Below, one piece after another: positions 1-27,600 of a stretch of 64,000 nt of DNA. Under the pieces are notes generated by a model. The model was not told where the DNA came from, did not search any database, and saw nothing but the letters and a program-made list of their open reading frames with translations. The position numbers and the translations under genes were made by a program. The stretch is from contig NC_088301.1 of NCBI RefSeq assembly GCF_032854445.1, forward strand, positions 434,001 through 498,000, written 5' to 3'. The DNA is from Liolophura sinensis (taxonomy: Eukaryota > Mollusca > Polyplacophora > Chitonida > Chitonidae). Positions within the stretch are counted from its first letter, which is position 1. Every line of letters begins with the position of its first letter.

Positions 1-597
1 AAACATCATAATCATAGACAACAACAACAACAAGGTCTTGTGTTAATATAGTGTCTGCAGTGTACAGTATAACATTATGTATCAACATCATACAATAAGA
101 TTATGGCGAAGGCATTTATCCTGCGCAGTGGGGCACATTTCTTTACCATACTGTATGACAAACCTCCCCTTCTGGGTCAGATAAGTGCTTGCCTGTTTGT
201 TTGAATATGCTCACTTGCTCAGATGCTCAGCATCTTTGAAGATGGTTGATTTTAATAGCAGGCCAGTCATCATGTGGATATACTTACACTGCAGCCTGAC
301 TCAAAACACCATACCAAAGACCCCAGACTGGGTATTGGCTTAACTAAGGTTTAGCTCATTTAATGGGTCTTAAAAATATCCGTCTACTTTTCTTCATTTA
401 GGATGTTGTCATCACACTGAAACTATTCACTTTTTCCTGGTTTAAACATGTTCTCAGCCAACCATGATATGGCTGATGTATTTATGACGTGGTGTTAAAC
501 CACACTCATTTATTCGCTCATTCACTTGATGGCAGGTAGTGCTGTATTCAACAATGTTTCACAATGGTTGGCAGCCAGTTTATGCATGGAGTATAAA
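1..597. other. MIB1 intron sequence, no gene
   Basis: AT-rich intron DNA downstream of MIB1 exon 11. Around 465-525 there is a short stretch (GTGGTGTTAAACCACACTCA) resembling the tail of the SINE family seen at 51183 and 19755. Nothing else is recognised. Confidence 0.4.
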
Positions 598-1686
598 AGA
601 GTACCTGGGGGATACCAGAGCAGCTGGAAGATAACAGAGCAGCTGGTGGATACCAGAGTACCTGGAGGATGCCAGAGTACCTGGAGGATATCAGAGCAGC
701 CTGGGGGACATCAGAGTACCTGAAGTAGCTGGTGGATACCAGAGTACCTGGAGGATGCCAGAGTAGCTAGAGGATACCAGAGCAGCTGAGGGATACCAGA
801 GTACCTGGAGTAGCTGGTGGATACCAGAGCAGCTGGAGGATACCATAGTACCTGGAGTAGCTGGTGGATGCCAGAGTACCTGGGGGATACCAGAGCAGCT
901 GGGGATACCAGAGCAGATGGAGGATACCAGATTACCTAGAGTAGCTGGTGGATACCAGAGTACCTGGAGGATGCCAGAGTAGCTAGAGGATACCAGAGCA
1001 GCCGGGGGATACCAGAGTACCTGGAGTAGCTGGTGGATACCAGAGTACCCGGAGGATACCAGAGCAGCTGAAGGATACCAGAGTATCTGGAGTAGCTGGT
1101 GGATGCCAGAGTACCTTGGGGATACCAGAGCAGCTGGGTGATATCAGAGCAACTGGGGATTCCAGAGCTCCTGGAGTAGCTGGTGGATACCAGAGTACCT
1201 GGAGGATGCCAGAGTAGCTAGAGGATACCAGAGCAGCCGGGGGATACCAGAGTACCTGGAGTAGCTGGTGGATACCAGAGTACCCGGAGGATACCAGAGC
1301 AGCTGAAGGATACCAGAGTACCTGGAGTAGCTGGTGGATGCCAGAGTACCTGGGGGATACCAGAGCAGCTGGGTGATATCAGAGCAACTGGGGATTCCAG
1401 AGCTCCTGGAGTAGCTGGTGGATACCAGAGTACCTGGAGGATGCCAGAGTAGCTGGAGGATACCAGAGTACCTGGAGGATGCCAGAGTGTCTGGAGGACA
1501 CCAGAATAGCTGGGGGATACCAGAGTTGCTGGTGGATACTAGAGTAGCTGGAGGATACCAGTGTGCCTGGGCAATAACAGAGTACCTGGAGGATGCCAGA
1601 GTGCCTGGTGGATGCCATAGCTGGAGGATACCAGAGAAGCTGGAAGATGCCAGAATATATCTGGAGGATACCAGAGTAGCTGGAGC
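598..1686. repeat. Minisatellite, 19-bp basic unit with about 235-bp higher-order unit
   Basis: The basic unit reads GAGTACCTGGAGGATGCCA (19 bp), with frequent 9-bp expansions (AGTAGCTGG). A longer block beginning near 1081 recurs near 1321; the landmark AACTGGGGATTCC sits at 1151 and 1386, so blocks of about 235 bp were also duplicated. It lies in the MIB1 intron after exon 11. Open frames on both strands here come from the repeat. Confidence 0.9.
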
Positions 1687-2251
1687 AAACAACAGCAAGT
1701 CACTCTACAACCAGTCACTGTACACCAGCATCTAGTGAAACAGTGTCCGACCTTTCTGCATTATTATGTCTTTATCTCAATACAGGAAACTACAAGACCC
1801 CAGTACTAGTTATCATAATACAGTAAGTAATGCCAAATTTGGTGTACTTAAAATATATCTGCATGAATTTATTCAATGGCATACACAAGAATTTTGACTT
1901 GCCTGTAGATGTATATGATTGTGTTGGGTTTTATTGGTGGAGGAAAGCAAAATAATCAGGATAAACCACCAACCTTTGGAGAGTTTCTATTAAATTATCC
2001 CTTTGTGTGAGACATCAGGTGCTTAGGAATATCTAAAAACAGTTGTGTCAGCAGATTTCATCGATCATGAACGGGACAAATCTGACAAGAAAACTTCCAC
2101 ACTTAACTCATATAAAAGCACTCAGATTAACTGACTGATACCTGCCAACCCTTGGGAAATAAGCACAGACTGAACAAGTAAGAGATGGACTCAAAAGCAT
2201 CTTCAAGACAACTTTGCCATCAAAATCTTGCAAAATGGGAGCATATCTTAC
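1687..2251. other. MIB1 intron sequence, no gene
   Basis: Between the 19-bp array and the donor of exon 11. AT-rich and without repeats or coding signals that I can see. Confidence 0.4.
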
Positions 2252-17314
<15,063 letters not shown>

Positions 17315-17587
17315 TTACAAGGTTTTTGCCGGTTGTTCTTTTAACAGTAATCCTTCACTTCTTACATAGTTTCCAAATACCAACAATTAAATCTCAAAAA
17401 TAAACTTTTTTCGAGACAAATTCATCTGTTGACAGAATCTATCAGCCCGACAGAAAAGTCGGAAGTGCAGCTTCAATTCTGTGAAAATCTCCAACAAAGC
17501 TATGTTTTCGTTGCTGTCTATCGAGTTCAACAATATCTAACATAATACCGAAATGTGGAGAATGAGCCAAGACTATCGTCGGTTTAC

Positions 17588-17593
17588 CACGTG
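17588..17593. promoter_or_regulatory. E-box CACGTG
   Basis: The site CCACGTGAC (17587-17595) contains the palindrome CACGTG in a context favoured by USF/TFE-type bHLH-ZIP factors. It lies about midway between the two start codons. Functional use is inferred from position only. Confidence 0.4.
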
Positions 17594-17805
17594 ACAAAAC
17601 TAATCTAGTTACACAGACAAGAAGACCTCTGCCGGTAAAATGAAAGTAGGTGACTTTAAATTTGGAGTTTTCTATGATATACCGTTTAAGGTATTGGCAT
17701 AAAATAAATAAATAATTGATGTTTGTAACAGAAAGTATGCAAAACACTTGCATTGTCGGATAAACGCCACTGTAAGCAAGTTCGATCGGCAGAGATGACA
17801 TATTG

Positions 17806-17813
17806 TGACGTCA
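17806..17813. promoter_or_regulatory. CRE, perfect TGACGTCA palindrome
   Basis: The full CREB/ATF octamer, 30 bp upstream of the CABLES start codon in a CpG-containing context (GTGACGTCAGCGCG). Full CREs close to start sites are typical of CpG promoters. Being palindromic, it could act in both directions. Confidence 0.55.
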
Positions 17814-17842
17814 GCGCGTTAGGAGATCAATGTTGACGATTC

Positions 17843-18336
17843 ATGGCGGCTGCTCGAAACAAACGGCGTCTGCATTCGGGCAGAGAACGACGAAGGCTCG
17901 CCGCTATCAACTTTCTTTCGAACATTTCCCTGGATGGAACTCACAGTGACACTAAGCTTAACATATTCAACTGTTCAAATCATGGATCGGAGAGAAAAGA
18001 GATCGTATTATCGCCGGCGATAGGGTTGTTGGAAGAAGAAGAATCCGTCGCGCGGTGTGCTGTGAATGTGCACGATGTGTCAGATGCTGGCAATGACAGA
18101 AGGTGTGTGTCACTCACAGAACACACCGACACCTCTACAATATTACCGTCATCGAAACCGGCCACATCCAGGCAAACAACATTCTTAACACTGACAACAG
18201 ACTGCGGAAAGAATGTCTCCCAGCTTTCTGATGATTCAGCAACTGACATTTCATCCACCTCCATGCCGGCGCCGACGTCAGTAACACAGCTGATTACCGC
18301 TAAAGAGGACCCTGCCGTCACATACAAGAGATGGAG
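17843..18336 (+). CDS. CABLES1: CABLES exon 1 (start codon)
   Basis: 494 nt: basic start [19 protein letters not shown], conserved [13 protein letters not shown], then a poorly conserved Ser/Thr-rich stretch ending VTYKRW. Donor GGAG|GTAGCC in phase 2. A second start-like ATG at 17830 opens an overlapping frame and could act as an upstream ORF if transcribed. Confidence 0.93.
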
Positions 18337-21300
18337 GTAGCCTATAGAACAAACTATAATGTTGTGACAGTATAAACTAATATTTTGCCCACGCCTTTAT
18401 AAATGACCAGCCAGCGCCATGAACTATATAAGCTACAGGGTTTATGGGAGACACAATTTCAGAAGAGTTCCAAGTGGGGGCGCTCGAGCATATGCCGGAT
18501 GTCGGGGTTAGAATCTTTGCGGTACATGAGCTTTTCTAACCCCAACTTCCAGTATATGCGCGAGCGCCCCCCCCTTCCCCACGGAACTCTCGTGAACTAG
18601 TGTCTCTCACAGGCCCGACAATTTTATTATTATCGTAACCTAATTTGATTATAGAGCTACATTATATTTTAGAAATATAGTTAGCCTGAGTACACTGACT
18701 GTAAGTTGAGGAATATTTGGATAGGCCTTATTCATGGCTGGTCAGCTTGCAGACCTCGCCATTTTCTAAATGGTGAAGAAAAAGATGGAGGCCTGAATAA
18801 GCACTCCACTATAGTATTACCTCTAGCTGGTCAAATTCAGGTTGTATCATCTATTCACGGACTGGCTTCAGTACACTACTGTTGCCCGCCAAATAATGTG
18901 TCTGTTCGTAATCATATTCATCTCAGCTATAGATTCCTGCTTGGAGTCCCCATGTGTATCATCCCTAGTTAATCCTCACAAGCATGAAACTGGGGGAAGC
19001 TAGACAAATTCAGACTCCAACCACCATGTTATTCCCTTCACTGCAAGGAGTATGCATTCAAAGATGACTGCTGGAGTTCAAATTTATTCAGTTTCCACCA
19101 GTTTCATGCTTGTCAAGATTTATTAGGGATGAGGCACACAGGGACACATATCGACTATGAGTTTGGACAGACACATTATTCGCTGGTCAACACTAGTGTA
19201 TTGAAGCCAGCATGGGAAGTACAGAGATGTTCAAGGATCAAGACAGGGCTGTGGTAGTATATGTAATCACTGAGCTAGTGTTGTGCATACTTTAGATAAA
19301 GTGTATAAAGCATTAATAGAAACAAAGATTGAGATTTTTTGTGTTTTCTGACATCACCTCCTGCCTTATTACCATGACCACAGCGACCTTGCTGTTGTTC
19401 AAGATTTGTATACAAAATTTGCTAGTGGTGGACTGACAGTGATGTAAAGCGGACGTATAGAGTGATGCATGAGCTGTTAGGCGTATATCCCATTATCACA
19501 TGCAGGTTTGTAATGGTAATCTAATGAATTAAAGTTCCACGAGCACCATGTCTCCAGGCTATAGTATCACCAGTAATTTCAACGTCGTTTGACAAGGTCA
19601 CGTGAACACATGAATCGTCTCCAACAGTCAAACCCCTGAACTCCACAATTTGTTGTTGTCTCTATTTTAAATAGTGCAAAATTGTGATATATACGTAACC
19701 CAATCACAGAAAATTAAAAAGTGCTTTGCAAAGATGTGTCAATAGATTAACCCTGTTAGAAAAAAAATTGTTTGGTGGCGTAATGATTAGAGCATGTGCC
19801 TCAGAGTCAGTAGACCAGACCGATTTGGGTCATACCAAAGACTTCATAATGGTAGTTGCTGCTGCTTTGCTTGGCACTCAGTGGTGAGAGGCTAGAGCAA
19901 GGAAACATGGCTGGTTGGCCCAGTGTCAGGATAATGTGAGGTGGGTGGGGTGTCATGTCTGGTGCTTTCGGCATAATGCTTCAGTGGCGGCAGCACTTTG
20001 GCGAGATGGACTCCCTTTGCCACAAAGGCTCAACATATGTACACAAACCTAATGACTCCTCGTCATCATATGACTGAAGAATTGTTAGGTACAATGTTAA
20101 ACCCCAAGCATGCATACACAGAAAGAAGAAGCTACAGAATTCCACCAAGATGGCCGTCTTGAAAACATTACAGCACATGTACCACTTGGCCTGGATGCTT
20201 TATTTTTAGAAATGATCCCTTCTTAGATTACCATTACAAAGTTGGGTACGTCAACAGGAAGGGGAGATGTTATGATGTAGCTGTGACCAGCTAGAGGCAA
20301 GTGGAGTAATTTTTTGTGGAATTGCTATGGATACAACATCCCAAACCTCTGGGTATTTCCCTGTCAGTATTTAATACCTCCGTAATGTTTCCCACTTTTC
20401 CCATTTTCTCAATTGCCATTTTCTTGCTCAGGCAATGGGGATTGAGAAAATGTTAGGAAGGAAAAATTTCGAAGGTTCTAAGTGCAGTTAGGAAAATACC
20501 CTGTTTTGGCATTGACCTCTGTTGAGATGTATCACTAGCATAAAATGTCTAATTTATTAGGCTATATAATGCTTCCCCTTTCATAGTGAACTCTATTTGG
20601 TGAAAGAATGGCATTCCAGTGAGGTAGTGTTATGAAAATGTTGGCTTTGGGCCCAGCCTGTAACAATGAGACGCCGTTGTGATGTGTGAGCCAAATAATG
20701 TTAAAAGATGTTAATGTCAGTTAACCCCAGTCAATAGATGTTAATGTCAGTTAACCCCAGTCAAAAGATGTTAATGTCAGTTAACCCCAGTCAAACAAAG
20801 AAATGTAGAGTGAAAACCCAGACTAGGGATAAGTTAAGGACACTTGCTGACCAAGAGAACTATCTGCTGGTCAAGAGAACTATCCGCTTGCCAAGAGAAC
20901 TACCCCTTACCCAAAATTAATAGTTCACAGCTAGTTTCTTAGCTTTGTCAGCCCATAATCATGTGAAATTAGGTTTACTTCGAAACAAATGATTTAGGAA
21001 TTTCTTGGTCATTTATTACTGGTACATAAATATTTTCTACAGGTGTCTGAGACTGAAATGTTTAGTCAAGCAGCTAAGTATGTAGGACAAGTTCCAATAC
21101 AGATCTATATTCATGTATAGAGCAGTTTAACTTTACCTTTGTGAATGCACATTTATAAAGAATTTAAACTGTGAGGATTGGCCAGCAGCCAGGGGTACAG
21201 GCTGGTGTACATGTGGTACCTGTGATATGTATAAACAGTCACATCCGCGATGATCCATGTCCACTGCACACTTCACCTCCAGCACGGGGTGTGTAAAGCA

Positions 21301-24300
21301 TTCAAATCTATATACACATACACTGTATGTGCAACTTGAGCCGTACCTCTTTCAGCCTTTTTGATATAGTTTATCCTTTGTGCCCTGAGTTTATATTTAT
21401 TGTTTCGGCCAAACGCTCAGGTCACTTGTCTGTTTGTGGTGACCAAAGATTTTGTGTGTGACAGATTCATGCACTACATATTAATGTTTATATTTATAGT
21501 TATACTTCTGCTCTCATTGAGAGGAGCCACAGTGTGCATGTTACTCTTAGCTTGGAATGACATTAATAAACTCAAATGATGAACTCTGAGGATATATTGA
21601 TAGCCATAGGGGATCCAGCTTTTCATCGCAAGTTCATAGAAGGAGGAAAAGAGACCAGAGCACTTTCTACTACATTTGCATGTATCTCATCATGTAGGTG
21701 TGGCACAATAAAGATGTAAAAGTACTATTTTGCATCTACAACCATTGTCTAGTAAGAGTATTCACACGTTTTCTTTGTTTTTGAACATGGCCACTGTTTA
21801 GGTGTTAGTAGGGGTAGCACATGGAAAACATGGGCATTCATTATGTGTGTGTGTCTGCCAGAGGTCTGTTCAAGGAAACAGTTCGTGTTTTCTCAGTGCT
21901 TTAAAGCCTGTACTATGTGAGTCTCGTATGGTCTTAGAGTAAGTACTGTATGAGGACTCCTCTTTAGACTGAATTGGGTGGATAAATTACCTGTAGGTCT
22001 ATACATACAAGTAAGAGCACTGGGCTCACAGGCTACCTAAACTGGTAAGAGTATGGTAGTGATTGGTTTTGAATAACAAAAAGCATACCATGGTTATATT
22101 GTAGCAAGTGGTGATGTTTTGTGTCTGTCTGCACATTTTTTATTTTAACTTTCACTCTGCAGACATAATCAGAACAATTTGAAATTTATAATATCACCGT
22201 TTTTCCACAAGTGAAGAGTTGTCCAGCTTTATGTAAATTTATGTGCACATTTCTGATTCAAAAACACTATCCTGTGCCTGAGTTGACTTTGTGAAACTAT
22301 GCTTTACAGTGGTCTGTGTTATGTCATCTTCAGTCCAATATTTGCGCTAATTTTGTCATTTCATTTTCTAGCTCTTTTCAGGACGGAGGAAAGACCGGGT
22401 CCCCAGCTTTATTAAGGTGTTTTCCCCTTTCTGTACATTGTGGCTTTGATATGAAGGCTTTGAGTTATGACATTACAACATGTCACAAGTCAGTGTAGAA
22501 ATGTTGTGGTCAGTAGGCAGGTCTTGAAATTTCATATCTGTTAATGGTACATACATATATGTCAGTATACTTTCCACATTATGTAATTTTAAAGTTAAAA
22601 TCTGCTTGGATTGATTTATTTTGGATTCCAAAAAGTACCTTATGACTGTATCAGGTATTGGTTCAGGAAACAGGACTTTGAAGTGGATGACAATTATACA
22701 AAAAAAGAAAGCCTATCCCAAAATCTATAACCAACCACAACCGTGCTTAAGCTGTGTTTTTAAGCATTCTCTTGAATGAAGACCTTCAAGTAACAGTGAA
22801 GGAAATGTTCTAAAAAAAAAGACCTTGTTACAAAGAAATTGAAATGAATAAAAAGTGCAGTTTATCACATAGGTGATTGACACATTGACACAAAGACATA
22901 TTACATGTACATGTAGGTCAGCATGTTTGCTGAAGATAGTAATTGTACCATGAGGAAGACAAGAACTGTTGTCATTGCTGTATGTCATAACTCAAAATCT
23001 ACATCTTTGTAACTGTACAGGCATTTCTTCCCCTAGTTTTAATGGACATGGCTGTTTGTTGTGGTTTGACTGTGGTGTGAAAATGGTATTATTCGAAGTT
23101 AAATATCTGCCTGTGTATTTCTGTCAGAAGATGCTTTGTGCTTCTATACCTGCTTGTGACTGTTATCTAACCTTTCACCAATGCCACATTTATTCACACC
23201 TCTGTTCCATCCTCTTCATCCGCTCGATCCTCTCAATTTACATTGCACATGTATCTGCCTCAAGTTAAATCTTAACTTTAAATCTTGAAGGTATACCTTG
23301 AAATGTTTTACAGTATGAGTAAGCATTAAGTTTTAGTGCCATCAAGACTATACCTGTAATTAGTCTTCAGAGAGATTATCTGAAATCTGAAAACAAAGTG
23401 CAATTTGTGTTGTGTGCATAACCCTTGTTAATGTGAATGATGATGAAGGCATTTTATCAGTCCTAAAGTGCTTTAAATGCTTTTCTAAAGTCTTACAGAG
23501 TTAACTCCTCTGGAACAATCCAGGAGTTGCTGACTTTTCCTGTCAAATGCTTGCATCATCTGTGTCATACAAGAAGGATTGGGTGTACATGAATGCTTTA
23601 TTGGTTTAGGAAGGGTAAAAAACATGAAACAATAATAAAGTGACATAGAGTCTTTACCTGTCCACTCAGGCAAAATTGACCTGGGGATATTGTTTATAGT
23701 GTTTGGCATCTGTCTGTCTGTCTATCTGTCCACCAATTGTTTAAAGATCTGTGCCTCCATTACCTTTTAACACACCGACTCTTGGAACTGTACATGTACT
23801 TCTGGCCGAAGGTTATTCAGCCAGTGTGTTGGCCATTGTTTTTTTAAAGCAATGTGCTGCTGCGCAATGGAAAGTTGTGCTTTTGATACTGTTTGTTATA
23901 TAGTTTGCTCTAGTTTAGATTTACATGTAATTCAGACATTAGATTTGTTGTGTAAAAATGATACTCTAGAATAGGCGTAGATGGTAAAATTAGATACGCG
24001 TAATTTGTATATGTATAATTTGTATATTGAAACACTGTGTATTTCGAAGAGAAAGGTTTATGGTGTTATATCAGTGGGTATTTATAAAGTCTTTGCACTA
24101 CATGTATGGGAGTGTGTTGAATTGTTACTATCAGAAAATTCATTGCACAGTTTATAACAGGTTTTGTGTCCCAAGGTTTGTGCCCAGATCATTTGTTACT
24201 AGCATGATTTTACAGCTATTGTTTTTTTCATGTGACATTTGGCAGTATTAAAATTTGTACAGAAGTGACAAAGGTGCAAAGTTATTTTTCACCCCTCCCC

Positions 24301-24550
24301 ACCTCCCTAGTGCTCCCCACATAACGACTTTGTTGAACCCTCTGCTGACTTTAACCTCATAACAACTAATGATTCCAACTTGCCACTCCAGAGTCGATTT
24401 AACATTTCAGGAAGCAAAAAAAGTTAAGACTAGCTTTATAGTTTGTGCTATTTATCTTTATTGACTTGCTTAAGTAAGTTTAAATAAATAAATGAATGTA
24501 GAAGGTGATAAATAAAACAGCTTGACTATTTAAGAAGAATGAATTTTAGG

Positions 24551-24608
<58 letters not shown>

Positions 24609-27600
24609 CATGTCAGTTTCCTAAAGATATTGTCGAGTGAAATGCTAGTATATAAAGGGAGGTGAAAACAATAGGCCTGCTCTGAGTTACCTCCCTTTTC
24701 CCACAAGAGCATCTATGACATAACGCGAGATTAGTTTTGAGAGGTGAAACCAAGAGAAGTTTAAAAGTAAAACAAAAACATATTAGCGTTTGACAGTTGT
24801 AGAAATGTTGATATTTTCAGCTTACATAGAAAATATATACATTTGACAGAATCGCCGAAACCGTCTAATGTTTTTAATTACCTGTGAGTGTGTTAATAAA
24901 GCCCATAATATTTATCCTGGGCTCTCCAGATCAGTTTATATAATTCAAATCTGTCTTAAAGCTAGGTTTTCAATTAGCTTATGCAGCTCTAACTCCTAAA
25001 ACATGCTATTAGCCATTTTCAGAGGTCCCATCTAATTTCGGCTTACTCCTAGAAACGCACCTTTTAAACAGGAGAGTGACCTCAAGGGAGATAATTTGGT
25101 GCAGCCCTATTATAACACTAATGATCTTTGGTCATTAGTGCCTACAACAAAATGTTGTACTTCACTGTTTACAATGTATCTGTTTCTTGTGTAGCAGCTA
25201 CTGTGTGCTCTCTATTGCGTGACCATCAGTTCACCATAAACTGACTTTTACTGATGTGTTTTTAGGGCAAGCTCCTACTCAGGAGATCGGGAGCGAGTTG
25301 GGAGAAAGAAGCTGCCTCTAGGGCATGAATCTGGGATTACTTCCTCTCAGGTGAAGGCCGGGTTCGAGAAAGTCGGTATGTCCTCTCATAACCACAATAA
25401 TAAACTGAAGTTGTCACTTTTAGTTTGATTATCTGTACACTAAGCTTTAGTTTTCTAAGTTTTTAATTTTGCTTGAATACACAGGTTCATGTATGAAAAT
25501 ATTTTAAAGAAAGTTGGTGTGTCCACACCATAACTGTGGATCAACTTTGAACAATAGAATTTTGTTTCAAAGTTGTTGAGATTTACCTTTTGTATCTGTT
25601 GATGCCATATTGTCTGTGTTAATCTTACACTGACATCATTATACATTGTGTGCACAGCCTAAACTGGAATGTAGAGGCACACGCTCCACTAGTACTGTAC
25701 ACATATGCAAGATGATTTTGGAACTGCTGGTATCAGAAATTGGTTATTTTTTGGAAATTAGTAGTGATTTTTCATTTAGTGTAGTGAGGTGGGTTAGTGA
25801 CTGTGATTTTGACGGCTGCAGACTATTGAATATTCATAAGAAACAATTTTGTTAAATGATCATATGCATTCAAGTCAAGAGTTTATCAAAATGGCTGCCT
25901 CCCTTACCAAAGTGTAGACCGATTATATCAGGTACATTCTGGTTGATTTATAGTCTGAAAAGCTGTGTTTGTTAAACAATACGTGTCCAGATTATTCCTA
26001 CAGGGTTGTGAAAGGAATTTCTTAAATTTCTGAAATGTTCAATATATCAAGTATTTGGCACCAATATCAAATGTTGTTATGAAAAAAACTCCTTTCAAGA
26101 ATACATGTATTTAACTAACGGTGGGAGGAAACTGGGCATAGCCTGGGGTAGCTCTGTCAGTAAGAGCATATGTGAAGTTGTGTTACTACTTAATGTCTTT
26201 TGTGGTGAGCATTAAAGATTTTAAACAGCATAGAGCTATTATGAAAAAAGGAATGAGGCAAATGATCAAGAGTTTTCTTGTTTGTTTCTTTGACAGTTGT
26301 TGTTGTATATTGCAGCTGAACGACTTCGGAGATCGAGTTCCATCTCTGCAGATTCCAGTGACTCGAGTACACGAGGCACTAGAGAAATCAGATTTATTCT
26401 GATTGATCGCTTGAGACGGCGGCTACTGAGAAATGAACGGTAAATCTGATATGACTTCGTCCTGTTGTAAAGAGACACTTGTCACTTCAGGCCATTGACC
26501 AATGAGGACTGTTGTTCCAGATCTGGAGGCTTTTTATACAATGGCAGAGGACTTTCTTTTCTTGATTTGATGTATCTGATGTACATGTGTGTACTTCTAG
26601 TTGAACAGCTCAGCAAAATAAGTAAGGAAAGTAACCCTGAGGAAATTCATTTTGATGATCTCAACTTTAATGATCTTAATGACACACTTCTCCTGAGGAT
26701 GACGTCATTAAAGTTGAACTATTGGGAATGTAAAAGTGAATCTCTTCAGAATTACATGTACTTTCGTTATTTACTGTGTACTTTTATATGTAATCCTTTT
26801 TTACATGTTTGAATGTACATTGTTAAAATTTCCCTATAAGCAACACATGGGCAAAAATGGCTGGGTGTGGGCACAAGTTGATATAGAAGTGGCATTTATC
26901 TGTTTCAGAGTGGTTCAAGTTGATATAAAAGTGGCATTTATCTGTTTCAAAGTGGCACAAGCTGATATAAAAGTGGCATTTATCTTTTTCGGAGTGGCGC
27001 AAGTTGATATAGAAGTGGCATTTATCTGTTTCAGAGTAGTTCAAGTTGATATAGAAGTGGCATTTATCTGTTTCAGAGTAGTTCAAGTTGATATAAAAGT
27101 GGCATTTATCTGTTTCAAAGTGGCACAAGTTGATATAGAAGTGGCATTTATCTGTTTCAGAGTGGTACAAGCGGATATAGAAGTGGCATTTATCTGTTTC
27201 AGAGTGGTACAAGTTGATATAAAAGTGGCATTTATCTGTTTCAAAGTGGCACAAGCTGATATAAAAGTGGAATTTATCTTTTTCGGAGTGGTGCAAGTTG
27301 ATATAGAAGTGGCATTTATCTGTTTCAAAGTGGCACAAGCAGATATAGAAGTGGCATTTATCTGTTTCAAAGTGGCACAAGCAGATATAGAAGTGGCATT
27401 TATCTGTTTCAAAGTGGCACAAGTTGATATAGAAGTGGCATTTATCTGTTTCAGAGTGGTTCAAGTTGATATAGAAGTGGCATTTATCTTTTTCGGAGTG
27501 GTTCAAGTTGATATAGAAGTGGCATTTATCTGTTTCAGAGTGGTACAAGTTGATATAAAAGTGGCATTTATCTGTTTCAAAGTGGCACAAGCTGATATAA

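Larger units (their letters stand above)
18607..25265. other. CABLES intron 1, about 6.7 kb, no gene
   Basis: The intron runs 18337-25265. Apart from the repeats listed separately and a small 30-bp triplet at 20701-20796, it is AT-rich with poly-A/T and CATGTACATGTA words and an (AT)n run at 24554-24601. A short exon-like stretch at 22379-22413 would introduce a stop codon in the CABLES frame and is not called. Confidence 0.5.

Noticed and set aside
17442-17801. 119-codon minus-strand frame inside the divergent promoter
   Set aside because: Lies upstream of the well-supported MIB1 start, has no homology I recognise, and MIB1 has an in-frame stop before its ATG.
22379-22413. Short exon-like stretch flanked by TTTTCAG and GTGTTT in CABLES intron 1
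   Set aside because: In the phase required by CABLES exons 1 and 2 it contains a stop codon, and exons 1 and 2 already join in phase without it.
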